From positions 33,897,495 through 33,961,494 of the forward strand of contig OY365814.1 of the NCBI GenBank assembly GCA_959347315.1: 64,000 nucleotides of DNA. The letters are read 5' to 3'. Of the stretch, positions 54,451-64,000 are shown in pieces. The notes under the pieces were generated by a model, which was given only the letters and a program-made list of their open reading frames with translations, searched no databases and was not told where the DNA came from. The translations under genes were made by a program, and so were the position numbers. Positions within the stretch are counted from its first letter, which is position 1. Each line of letters opens with the position of its first letter. Origin of the DNA: Bimastos eiseni. Taxonomy: Eukaryota; Annelida; Clitellata; Crassiclitellata; Lumbricidae.

Positions 54451-54665
54451 GGATAAAATGAGCGTTTTTCATGAGTCACGATTTGTAGTTGTGTTCTAGG
54501 TCTTAATTGATGAACAGATAGGGGCGGACAGAACGGAGGGGAATAGGTACATGACTTGTCTGCTTGGGGTTGCGTAGTAAGGAGATGAATGTAGGATCAG
54601 CAGTATTAATTAGTTATTTCGGAGACTGTTGTAAACGATTGCTCAAAGATGAACTTTCTATAACT

Positions 54666-55092
54666 CAGTGGTTTTCAACCGGTGGTACGCGTACCCCTAA
54701 GCGTACGCCAGCTGTTGCAAAGGGTACGCAAGAAAATTGTTAACTTTGAAAATAAACATTTCGTGTAGAAACATACCAGTAGTAGGCTCATACTAAATAC
54801 TGATAAATAATTTTCTTTCGATTATTTTATTCTATGTTTATCTATTCTTTGTTTGTCACTAAATAACTTTTATTGTGTACTCAGCTGTACTATACAAATT
54901 GTACATTTCAAAAAAAATTTAAATATAATAAATAGAGCAAAATTCATTAAAAATAATTTAATCAATAATTCTAATAATCCAAATTCTAATTAAATAAATT
55001 AAAAAAACAACTTGTCTGACAAGTTTTCCTTGGGTGTACGCACATTAATATTTTTTTAATTGGGGTACAACAAAAAACGTTGGGAACCGCTG
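54666..55092. mobile_element. hAT-type MITE with target duplication
   Basis: 427 bp with ends CAGTGGTTTTCAACC and GTTGGGAACCGCTG, the classic hAT terminal inverted repeat. Flanks ctataact (54658-54665) and ctctaact (55093-55100) match at 7 of 8 bases. The interior is AT-rich and has no transposase, so it is a non-autonomous element. The close match of its duplications suggests fairly recent insertion. Confidence 0.88.
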
Positions 55093-55100
55093 CTCTAACT

Positions 55101-55937
55101 CACATCTTGTAGTAAGCCTACGTAGGTAGGCAACTGATTGACATTGAAAATGCTCAAACAGTGCATTGTAAGGCAGCAAGTTATAGTCTGATATCACAAG
55201 TCATTATGCTTTGACAGTTTCTTTAGCTACCTGTAAGAGGGTTCAATCACCCCAGTAGAAATTACACCAGTAAATAACTTAATAACAATTGGTATGAATG
55301 GTCCACATCTCGCACCAAGGAATGCAGAGAAACGTTGAAGCCGAGCCAACAGTCAGCTACACGGAACAAAGTTATAGGCCTGCCGAATTACAGTCACAGT
55401 TCGCTTTTTGCTTCACAGTTTGCTTAATTAATGATAACAGCTGCATCATTTGTTTTAGCTGCTTCTAATCATATCAGTATTGATAGTCATTTTTGCTAAT
55501 AATAGAGCTATATAATATAGAGCTATTCATTTTCTGGAAACACAACTCCAAGTTCTTTCCAATAAGCACTGTGTTCTTCAAAGTTTGATTATATATTAGA
55601 CACAGGTAAGAATATTCGGACATCCTGCACAAATTTATCAAACTACCCCCACCCCATATTCACCTTTGACAAGTGAAACCCTTCCATCAACATAAACGTT
55701 GGAACTATAACTCAGGTCTTAGTAATCAGCTTATTATAGGCAGCCCACAAAACAGAGGGCAGTGTCAAACATGGAAAAGGAAAGGATGAAGTCCTAGACA
55801 GGCATTATTAAAACATCCTTTATAAACAAAGCATCAGTCCAAAATCAAAAACAATACGCTTACGTGATTCCCGACAGTCGTGCTAGAGGCAATTTCTTAT
55901 AGTTTAATAAATAAAAACTTTAATCTTAGTAACTCAA
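55101..55937. other. 3' flank of ZNF-C
   Basis: No gene or repeat recognised. TAGGCCT words occur. A polyadenylation site was not assigned. Confidence 0.5.
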
Positions 55938-58900
55938 TTAGCCTACATTCTCAGAAATCTTTGTGCATTTAGCCTTGTGAGTCATCATGTTACTGTAGAG
56001 AGCAAATCTCTTGTCGCATCCGCTACAAGCAAAGGGTTTTTCGCCCGTGTGACTTCGCATGTGTCCCTCGAGATTCATCTTCTTCGGAAACCTCTTTCCA
56101 CATACATTACACTCAAATGGTTTCTCCCCCGAGTGCATTCGCATGTGTGTAGGCATATAACTCTCCCAAACGGTTTTACCGCACACAGTGCAGCAGGGAG
56201 CAAGCCGCTTCTTTCCGCTGTGACTGTTCATGTGAATATCCAACTGTGGCTTCATGCGAAATTGTTTATCACATAACGAACATTTGAACGGTTTCTCTCC
56301 AGTATGAACCATCATGTGCTGCTTCAAATCAGAGGGAGACCTATACTTCTTTTTGCAGATGTTGCAGGTGACTCTTTTTTTAGGTCCGTCTTTGTTATGA
56401 GATTCCATGTGCCTTGATAAAACATTAGTGGTCTTGAACAACTTGCTACATATCTTGCAAGCGAAATGCCTCTCCTCTGAATGTGTATATCTATGATTGC
56501 GAAGACTACCTCGGAGGCGGAATTGCTTGCCACACAGATCACAGGTGAATGGCTTCTCCTGAGTATGTATCGTCACGTGAGTTGCCAAAAGGCAGGGCTC
56601 CGCAAAACGCTTACCACAGAACTCACAAGAGTAGTGTTTTTCGTCATGTTGCAGCACGATATGACTATAGACAGCATGTTTCCCTTTATAGGTTTTACCA
56701 CAGAACCCACAGGCAAACGGTCTTTCTTTATCCTTTATGCCATAAACGCCTCGGCTGTTAAGTAAAGTAGCACCAGGCGGCAGGTTTGAAGTCACCGGTG
56801 GGTCCTTGTTAAAATGAAATTTAGAAGATGTACCCTGGTTGTTTTGACTAATAACTGATGCCACCTCAGAACCAACAGAGTGAAGTAACGTTTGTGTCGT
56901 GGTAGAACATTGCGAGTCCTCGTCAGATGAAACCTCTATTACCTGTGAAGACGAGGACGATATCTCGCCTGCATGAATCACCATGTGCTGCTGCAGTTGA
57001 TAGGGATTCTGGAATACCCTCTTGCAGATGCTACAGACGATGCTCTTTCGGTACTCCTCGTAATTGTGAAGTTTGCCATGGCTCACAAGCTCGTCTCTGG
57101 TCTTGAACGACTTGTTACAGTAACCGCAAGGAAAAGGACAATTCTCCTTTGAAGGAGGTAATTTAATGCGGCACTGATCACAACACTCAGAAGAAAAATT
57201 CTGCCCCTTATCGTTTTGCTGTATGCCATTGAAAAATATGGAATTCGTCTTGTTATACGTCTTGCCACAGGACGCACAGGTCTGAGGTCTTCCCATGTCT
57301 TTTATCGCACAAATGCCTCGGTCACTGACTAAAGGAGCACGAGGAAGTAGTTTTGGCAATTTCAAGGGATTTGTGTAATTCAAAATTGAAGAGGAAGAGG
57401 GTATATTATGAGGGCCACCAATTCCACGGAGAGATGACGACGACGGAATGTTGGTATTTCTCTCTGAATGATGGAATGGAAGCAACGCTTGTGTCGCAAA
57501 AGGACCTTCTTTGTTTTGCGCGAGAACAATGCCAGGGTTGCTAACGATAGTTGCACCAGGAGGAAGCATAAATAATACTATTGGCTGTGGTGCAAGATTC
57601 AAAATTGAAGAGGATGCACCATGGTTACTAAATGAAGGAAAAGACGATGACGGAGGAACTGCTCTAGCAACAAGTGAATGACAGGTTGAAGGAAACGTTT
57701 TTACCATGGTTGAAGGAAATGCTTTTATCATGGTTGAAGGCAACGTTTTGATAATGTTAGATGATTGTGATGCCTCATTAGCAACTGAAATCCTCTTTCT
57801 ATTCATGGATTTTGATGAGTTACCACTACCTCCAATTTGATTGTTTTTTTTTGTAGCATTCGAAATCTGTCGTTCTCCAACGATCGCCGGCTTACTCACT
57901 GATACAACTTTATTGTGTGTATTGTCAGACGACCCGTTGAGCAAACTCACGAGTTGACTACATGTATCCTGACTTTGATTCGATTTTGTCTTCGCAGCAT
58001 TCGAAATCCTTAACTCACTCACTTTACTCACTGGGACAATTTGATTGTATGCATTCTGAGATAACCTCTGGAGTTCGCTCATTGAACAGCTCAGTTGGGA
58101 GTCAGATTTAGTTGCTTTAGATCTACAGGACTCCAGTGCAAGACTAAACGCATTCTGGACTTGACTGTCTTCAACCTGTATGGGAAGTTTGTTAATTTTA
58201 ACATGACTGGAATTGACTGATTGTTGATCCACAGGAGCAGTAGACTTGGTTAAAAACGAGACAAGCTGTTGAGTAGATATCTCTTGTGTTGTATTATTGC
58301 TACTTGATTTCACCTGACTTGGAAACTGGAAACGAACATCAGCAGACACTCCCACGTAATTGGCTTGACCATTAAATGAATGATCAGATGAAAGTAACGT
58401 TAGTGTTGGGATAGAACATTGTGAGCTCTCGACAGATGAAACTTCCATTTCCTGTTCAGATGTGAGCGATTTCTTGCATGAATGACTCATCATGTGCAGC
58501 TCCCATGCAGAGGGATTCCGAAGCACCATCTTGCAGATGTTACAAACGATGCCGTTACTGAACTCTACTTCCTTGTGAATATCGCCATGGCTGACCAAAT
58601 CGTCTCTGGTCTTGAACAACTTTTTGCAAATATAGCAAGAAAAATTATGGCTCTCCTCAGCATGTGTTAATTTATGATGGGAAAGATCACTCAAAAGTTT
58701 AAAGCGCATACCACAATGATAACAGAAGAACGGCTGTTCCAGTGAATGACTATTTGTCAAGTGCTGTGACAAATGGAATCGGTCTCCACAACGTTTACCA
58801 CAAAACTCACAAGAAAAAAGCTGTCTCTCATCGTGTTGCTGAATGATATGGCGAGCCACAGGAGCATAAGGAGGCACTTTTGATATCAAGGCATCTGTGA

Positions 58901-59353
58901 GACTCAAAAATGAAGAGGACATACCGTGGCTATTATTTCCATGGAGAGCTGATGATGATGATGATGGAACCTCTTCAGCCTCCCTTGAATGATTCAAAGG
59001 AAGCAATGGTTGTGTTATGACAGAAGAGTTTGATCCCACAGGAGATGAAACTTCGTCATCGTACATGATACCAGGTGCAACTGAAATCCGCTTTTTCTTC
59101 ATTGCAATTGACGCATAATCATTACTTCCATATTGATTACCTTCCAGCTGAAAGGGAAGGTTGTTCACTTGACTTGGAAACTGGAAATGAGCATCAGGTG
59201 ATTGAACATAGTCAGTTGGACCTGTTCTGACAACATCTTCCAGAGTTTCTTCTATGTGAGTGTGCTCTTCTATATCTTGACAATCAAGCTCTCCATAAAT
59301 CTCCGTATTCGTCGAGGATGCAATGGAACCGCATTCATCATCAGAAATCGCCA
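55938..59353 (-). CDS. ZNF-C last exon: three finger clusters
   Basis: The acceptor is atgatgtctttag, phase 1. It opens VAISDDECGSIASSTNTEIYGE. Fingers: FSCEFCGKRCGDRFHLSQH to IVCNICKMVLRNPS (four); a spacer with the VRFQFPSQV module and repeated SNATKK motifs; a damaged set (QTCASCGKTYNKTNS lacks its His pair, SSECCDQC lacks a helix) followed by FPCGYCNKSFKTRDELVSH and IVCSICKRVFQNPYQLQQH; then nine regular fingers. The stop is TAG at 55938-55940. Open frames on the + strand here are antisense shadows. Confidence 0.92.
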
Positions 59354-62300
59354 CTAAAGACATCATATATAATATGAATAGCACATTATAAATTAAGATC
59401 TGCTATAATGAAACTCTTCATAGGTGTCTATTGCAAAAATGGCATATTTATGTAATAAGATATTTATAAGTGCATTGGCGGGTCAACAAGTATATGAGAG
59501 CTATCAAGTTTATAAATATATACAGCTGATCATTATGCCTATTTGTGACTGTTTGTTTCTGACAACCATGCACCAGATTATAAAAAATTATGGAGGAACA
59601 GCTTTTGAAATGAGTTCATTGGTAAATTAAATTGCTCACATGTCATTTATCATCTGCATTGTAGATTGTAGTGTGATGTCTTGTTCCAAATCAACAGGAA
59701 AAACAAACTGATGCAATCAACACAGTTTTCCAATGTTACTCTGGAACATTGTCAAGCATAGGCCAGAGTAGACTTCCTGCAGAGATATCGTGAAATTGGA
59801 TTTGAATCTGCTGTTAAAAGTGCATTGGAAATTGCAGAAGATATGGGGATGAACATCACTTTTATTGCGTACAGCGTGTCCATTCCTTGGGATATTTCTC
59901 AGGGCTTACATGGAATAATATTGCAGCACAGCCTTGGGATTTTAGCAGAGCCCTACAGACTACATCAAATGACAGGAACAATCAATGTTTTAGCGGACTT
60001 TCCGGACTTCTCGACTGACATCCTCACCAATGAGCTATCAGATACAAAAATAAATGGAATTTAACAAAGTAACAATAGAAGAAAAACTTTAAGACATAGT
60101 GCTTCATACCTTCCCGATCATTTGTCTTTGTAGCGACGGGTAGCGTATTTGTGCAATCTTGAAACAATTTATCAAACATGTCATCAGTTGGTGCCATAAC
60201 TTTCTCCTCTGTTTTCTCATCTTTCAGACTTCCATCGGCCGTCGTTTGAAGATTTGTAAACTCAACTGGACAAACAACTTCGGTGTGAATCTCGGAGTTG
60301 TATAAGCTGTTTATCACATATTCAGATATGGACTCATTTTTAATTTCTTTATCTATTGCTGAAGAATAAGTTGTTCCATTGTTGGTAACTGTGTCAACTT
60401 GCTCTCTTCTATTCTCCTCAGTGTCAAAACAACTTCTGTCTATGTCCTTAGCAGTGGCTGTGGCAACCACGTGAAGATTCAATTGTAGGTCTTGAATGCC
60501 ATTCTCATGATTCAGGGTTTTATTCAGATCTGTTGTTCGCACATCATCAAACACCTTCTTCTGATGCTGGTCAAAGCCATGATCGATGTTCACTGGAAAC
60601 TCGAATTCCCTTTTGCACTCGACATCTGGCACAGGAAATGATGAATCTTAAACAAAAACAATTACTGTTATTATTATTATTATTATTCAGACGATTTCTA
60701 TAGCACCATAATGCTTCCATGCCACTAAAAGGGCGCTTTACAAAAACACGACCAGCAAACTAACAAGAAAAACAAATTCTATGATAATAACTGCCTCAGT
60801 TCAACAGGGATATGCCTTCCTGAACAGGTGAGACTTGAGTCGAGTCCTATTAGCTAAATGGATACACGGTTTATACAATAATAATAACAAGAATGGTAGC
60901 AAGTGTGACGACTATCAATAATAATAATGATACACAATATTCTCGAAACTTCTCAACTTAATAAGTTTGTAAATGAATTAATTGGCTTTATTAGGAACAA
61001 ATATGTCTTATAATAGTAATAATAATATAGCAATAATAAGCTAATAAGGACAACAAGAAATAACAACAAACTGAGAGTAGTCAGCATTCAGTGTTTCATG
61101 GTTCTTGGCCTCTGTGGAAGTCATAGAAATAAAAGAAATCAAACTGACACAGACGTTATTGAAGACGAAAACAACTAGGAATTATGACAAATGTTGTACA
61201 GGTCAAACTGTTGCTTCAAAATCACATCCAACATTGTAGGTACACTACCTTCAGTTTGATGAAATTTCAATTGCAGGTTTTGAATGCCATTCTCATGATT
61301 CAGGGTTTGATTCAGATCTGTTGTTGGCGCATCATCGGAGATCTTCTTCTGATGCTGATGAGAGCCATGATCTATGTTCACTGGGAATTCAAATTCCCCT
61401 TTGCACTCGACATCTGGAGCAGGAAAAGATAAACCTTAAACACAAACAATAATTGCCATCAGTAAAAACGAAAGATGATTAAACAACAATAATTATTATC
61501 TCATAATTCTTCATTTAATATTATAAAGAATATTTAAAACAGTCAATTGATTTAGTCTCTTTATAAATTTATTGGGTTCATCAAGAAACAAATTTTAGTT
61601 ATAATACTAATAAAAATAATAGCAGTAATGTAGTAGCTGTAGCATATATACACTAATATAAACAATCAATCCTGACCATACCAAGCAAAAATTGCTCTCT
61701 GTACCCAGCAATTATCTGGCTCCTATCCAAATTTCGAATATAAAATTCAGATGACAGATTGGCGCATAAGGTATGAAATGCAGTGCCCCTGGAAGGCCAT
61801 TCCAGGTCAATGGACCAGTCAGTGAGAAAACTGACGGATAGCAGTTCGTGCACGGGGGACAAGTAACTCCACTTGCGCAGCAGAGCGCAACGAGACATGG
61901 GGTCGAACAATGACAGTGGGGCAAAATAGTTCTATGAGTTAGAGGGGTGTCAGGCTCTCAAAGCAGCGCCGTACTAGCGCACAGACTCAGAAGGCAATGT
62001 GCTGTGGATAAGCGAGCCAGTGCATGACATCACACATGTACCCAGAGACTCTGTCAAACCTAGGGATGCGGGCGGCCTTGCCCTGTTAAGGCATCTAAGC
62101 CGACAAGCCAGAAGCCAATCATATATGGCGCTGCAGTAGTCCAGAATAATGTTCTATTATAATTTTCATATAGGTTTACAGCATGTAGTAGCCATCAAAT
62201 TACTTTCTTAGTTGAACATTTGAACTGCAATTTTAGTTTTTATTTGTGAGTAAAAATAAAAACATATTTCAAGAAAGAATGAATTTATGGAATAATTTAA

Positions 62301-64000
62301 AGTCATTCCATCCTGAAATTTGCACCACTTCATATACTTTTGCCCTGTTCCACGGCAACACTGGCACTGCTCTCGGTACAGCCCTTTAACCAAGAAACGA
62401 TAGCAAAGACAAGCACCAAACAGAGAGAATGGTTAACTTCAGTGTTTCAAGGCTCGTGGTGTCATTGGAAGTCAATGAATTAGAAGAAATTAATCAAATG
62501 AAGAAGATCAAAAATATAGAATAGTCACAAATGTCAAGTCATTCGGGTCAAACTCTCATTTCCAGATAACTTCCACCATTGTAGGTACACTACCTTGAGC
62601 CCTTTGCAGTTTCTGATCATGATTTTCAAGCTCTTTATCTCTGAAATAGTCCAAAAAACAAATCCAGGCCATGCTCTTTATTGCACAAATTATATCAATT
62701 AATGCATTAAACTAAGAATTTTAAATGTAAAAAAGATTTTGAATATTTACAGTAATGTTCACGTATTGCAGATTGCAAAGAGAAATTCAATATTCGTTCG
62801 ACAGAGCAGCAGAATGCTGTTCAGAATGACCATGAAACAAGAATAATACTACATATACAAATAAACAATATATACCTCGTCTGCTGGCAGCTGTTGTCTT
62901 TCACTCCCTAAAATGCACAGTACAAAACTCAATTATAACTTTATCAACACCAACATTTTAAACATATTCAAAACCTAAGAACAATCGTTTTAAATAAATA
63001 TACTTTTTTATATCTCACATTGACCAAAACAATGCCCTTTCTTATGCCTCATCTTATTATTATTATTATTGATTTTATCATTCAGGGATTGTGCTTTCTC
63101 TAGAGAAGACGTCATGATGCAACACAATGGTGGCTAGCTTAGTATATAATCCAACAACAAGAAGTTAAATCCTGCTGAACAACTTCATGCAATGACCCAA
63201 GAACAGTCGTTTGCACACAAATGCCTCTGTCAAGGAACAGTGGGGAAAAAATAGTAATTATTTAAAATACAAATGGCCACGAGTCCACTGGGCCATTGTC
63301 ATCATAAAGTCTAACAGCACGATATAACAACATACCCCACATCCCAATTTGTTCTACCTTGCAGCTGGACTGAACTGAACATAGTAACAAGAATTTCAAG
63401 ACAGAGATCTGACGGCTCAATCCATCACCAAAATTCCAACACAGAAAGTATACATGAAATTATGACTGCAATGACTCATGTGTAGGCTTACATGAGAGTA
63501 AAGTGCAGAAAAATTCCTACACTTCAGTTATTGCATACTAAATGAATAAATAAACACAGAAATTTAACTACTAAAATTGAAAAATTTGTGCTAGATAAGA
63601 AACATCAAACAAAGAATAAAAGAATCGCCACACCGCTTTTTAGAGCATGCGTCAACTTGAAGTTCAAATGAATTGGCATGTGTTATCGTTCAATAATATG
63701 AAGTTGATCAATTTAGCCTATTCGTGTTCCTTAATACACTCCCATTTCCGTTGATTTTTCGGCTGCAGAAGAATATTCTATTCGTAAAACCCTCGAGGCC
63801 CGAGCCGTACCAATTTTTTTCTGTATTACTCAGTTATTATGTAAAAAAAGTGCTAAAATGGTCGGGGACGCTAAAATGACAGACAACCGGAATATTTTTA
63901 TTCAAAAACAAAATATTAACAGAAACATTCCATGAAATACAAGGTAGGCCTAACCACTTGCGGTAACGTCAAGAAGTTTCGGAAAAACTTGGACGCCGAC
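55938..64000 (-). CDS. C2H2 zinc-finger protein ZNF-C (start codon at window edge)
   Basis: Exons 63955-64000 (continuing past the window by two bases to the ATG), 62876-62907, 62594-62640, 61249-61434, 60110-60646 and 55938-59353 join in frame to about 4266 nt, 1421 aa. The layout matches ZNF-B, except that a short extra phase 1-1 exon (61249-61434) is added and the exon equivalent to 22796-23065 is absent. The last exon has an N-terminal cluster of four fingers, a degenerate middle cluster in which only two of the fingers look complete, and a C-terminal cluster of nine fingers ending in the C2HC finger CSGCDKRFALYSNMMTHKAKC. A nuclear DNA-binding factor is expected. Confidence 0.85.
59354..60109 (-). 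other. ZNF-C intron 5 with a hAT-like coding fragment
   Basis: ZNF-B has an acidic exon at the equivalent place; none is seen here. Instead a decayed transposase-like frame lies on the + strand (about 59765-60060). Confidence 0.55.
59765..60060 (+). pseudogene. Possible hAT (ZMYM/DUF4371-type) transposase fragment
   Basis: The + frame reads VDFLQRYREIGFESAVKSAL and EIAEDMGMNITF, like the helix before the catalytic region of ZMYM1/DUF4371-type hAT proteins (A...A..lgi..). After a shift ADFPDFSTDILTNEL resembles the following LD.l..EL segment. Assignment rests on weak motif memory only. Confidence 0.35.
60110..60646 (-). CDS. ZNF-C acidic exon (537 nt)
   Basis: The acceptor is tgtttaag and the donor G|gtatga; phase 1-1. 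It encodes DVECKREFEFPVNIDHGFDQ, HENGIQDLQLNLHVVATATA and EEKVMAPTDDMFDKLFQD. Same length as the ZNF-B exon at 24290-24826 and about 85 percent similar by eye. Confidence 0.8.
60647..61248 (-). other. ZNF-C intron 4
   Basis: TTA run (60669-60690), a short TATAGCACC-type repeat piece (60700-60850), and the recurring TTCATGGTTCTTGGCCTC segment at about 61095. Confidence 0.55.
61249..61434 (-). CDS. ZNF-C chimeric short exon (186 nt)
   Basis: The acceptor is gtgtttaag and the donor G|gtagtg; phase 1-1. The start (DVECKGEFEFPVNIDHGSHQ ... HENGIQNLQL) copies the 537-nt acidic exon. The end (KFHQTEG|gtagtgtac) copies the end of the 47-nt microexon and its donor (LKFKNTEG|gtagtgtac in ZNF-A). It looks like an in-frame fusion of two different exons. 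Confidence 0.7.
61435..62593 (-). other. ZNF-C intron 3 with a dispersed repeat
   Basis: About 61690-62160 is a GC-richer repeat body (GGCCATTCCAGGTCAATGGA, GGCGCTGCAGTAGTCCAGAA) related to the repeat at 43640-44110. The TTCAGTGTTTCAAGGCTCGT segment at 62440 is a further copy of the ZNF flank. Confidence 0.55.
62594..62640 (-). CDS. ZNF-C microexon 3 (47 nt)
   Basis: The acceptor is ggactatttcag and the donor G|gtagtg; phase 2 to 1. It encodes DKELENHDQKLQRAQG, a polar helix with heptad-like leucines. Confidence 0.7.
62876..62907 (-). CDS. ZNF-C microexon 2 (32 nt)
   Basis: The acceptor is tgtgcattttag and the donor AG|gtatat; phase 0 to 2. It encodes GVKDNSCQQT plus two bases of Arg. Confidence 0.65.
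62908..63954 (-). other. ZNF-C intron 1
   Basis: AT-rich; no repeat recognised. It carries the GACGCTAAAATGACAGA word at 63867, the counterpart of words in the other two ZNF loci. Confidence 0.55.
63955..64000 (-). CDS. ZNF-C first coding exon (partial)
   Basis: Reads (M)SASKFFRNFLTLPQV with only the G of the ATG inside the window, and the donor GTG|gttagg, phase 0. Base changes relative to ZNF-A are almost all silent. Confidence 0.75.

Larger units (their letters stand above)
50606..54665. other. Gene-poor region with repeat fragments
   Basis: TCG/TCA runs (50595-50660), a TATATAGCGCCGCTCGAAGC repeat start at 51227, TCC-rich tract (51480-51570), non-LTR remnant (52320-52660), and + strand copies of the GGTTTCGAGT repeat (53345-53515, 54195-54450). 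Frames at 51795-52100 (-) and 53070-53288 (+) have no recognisable features. Confidence 0.5.

Noticed and set aside
55977..56765. Several + frames over the ZNF-C fingers
   Set aside because: Antisense shadows of the C2H2 repeats; equivalent shadows occur over ZNF-A and ZNF-B.

Overview
This is an animal (metazoan) nuclear DNA window with intron-rich genes, dense microsatellites, MITEs, a tRNA-derived SINE and decayed non-LTR retrotransposons. The palindrome-like word TAGGCCTA recurs throughout. Together with an Ena/VASP gene, a quiver-type Ly6 gene and a mucin-like vWA protein, it suggests a marine invertebrate deuterostome such as an echinoderm. The phylum is an inference, not proven. All gene models below were assembled by eye from splice signals, codon phase and homology, and none has transcript support.

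Layout. (1) 39-6513 (+): 3' part of a secreted protein with a vWA domain, a Thr/Ser-rich mucin-like region, three different tandem-repeat arrays and a second, MIDAS-degenerate vWA domain. (2) 8279-10994 (-): a complete four-exon Ly6/three-finger (quiver/sleepless-like) gene, whose second intron is almost entirely simple repeats. (3) 12937-18103 (-) and 20017-28481 (-): two complete C2H2 zinc-finger genes, ZNF-A and ZNF-B. (4) 31429-45067 (-), possibly to 30459: an Ena/VASP gene (EVH1, poly-Pro, G-actin and F-actin motifs, tetramerisation coiled coil) with repeat-filled introns; only its tiny first coding exon is not found. (5) 45068-55937: a gene-poor block of repeats holding a reverse-transcriptase pseudogene and a clear hAT MITE. 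(6) 55938-64000 (-): a third paralog, ZNF-C, whose start codon straddles the window edge.

The most interesting system is the ZNF family. All three genes share one 5' architecture hidden in what looks like noncoding DNA. A 48-nt first exon encodes a conserved MSASKFFRNF-type peptide and is followed by a 32-nt microexon and a 47-nt microexon. Phase 1-1 acidic exons then follow in variable number, and a single large last exon carries 10-15 fingers and ends in an unusual C2HC finger. Intron phases agree in all three genes and the reconstructed reading frames close exactly (770, 1051 and about 1421 aa). The copies differ by exon fusions, a chimeric exon, loss or replacement of exons and deletion of finger blocks. 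They also share a promoter-like region with paired CCAAT boxes. This looks like a tandemly expanding transcription-factor family evolving by unequal exchange.

The rest of the DNA is intron or intergenic sequence with minisatellites, inverted repeats, MITE insertions, one of them nested in another repeat, and retrotransposon remains.
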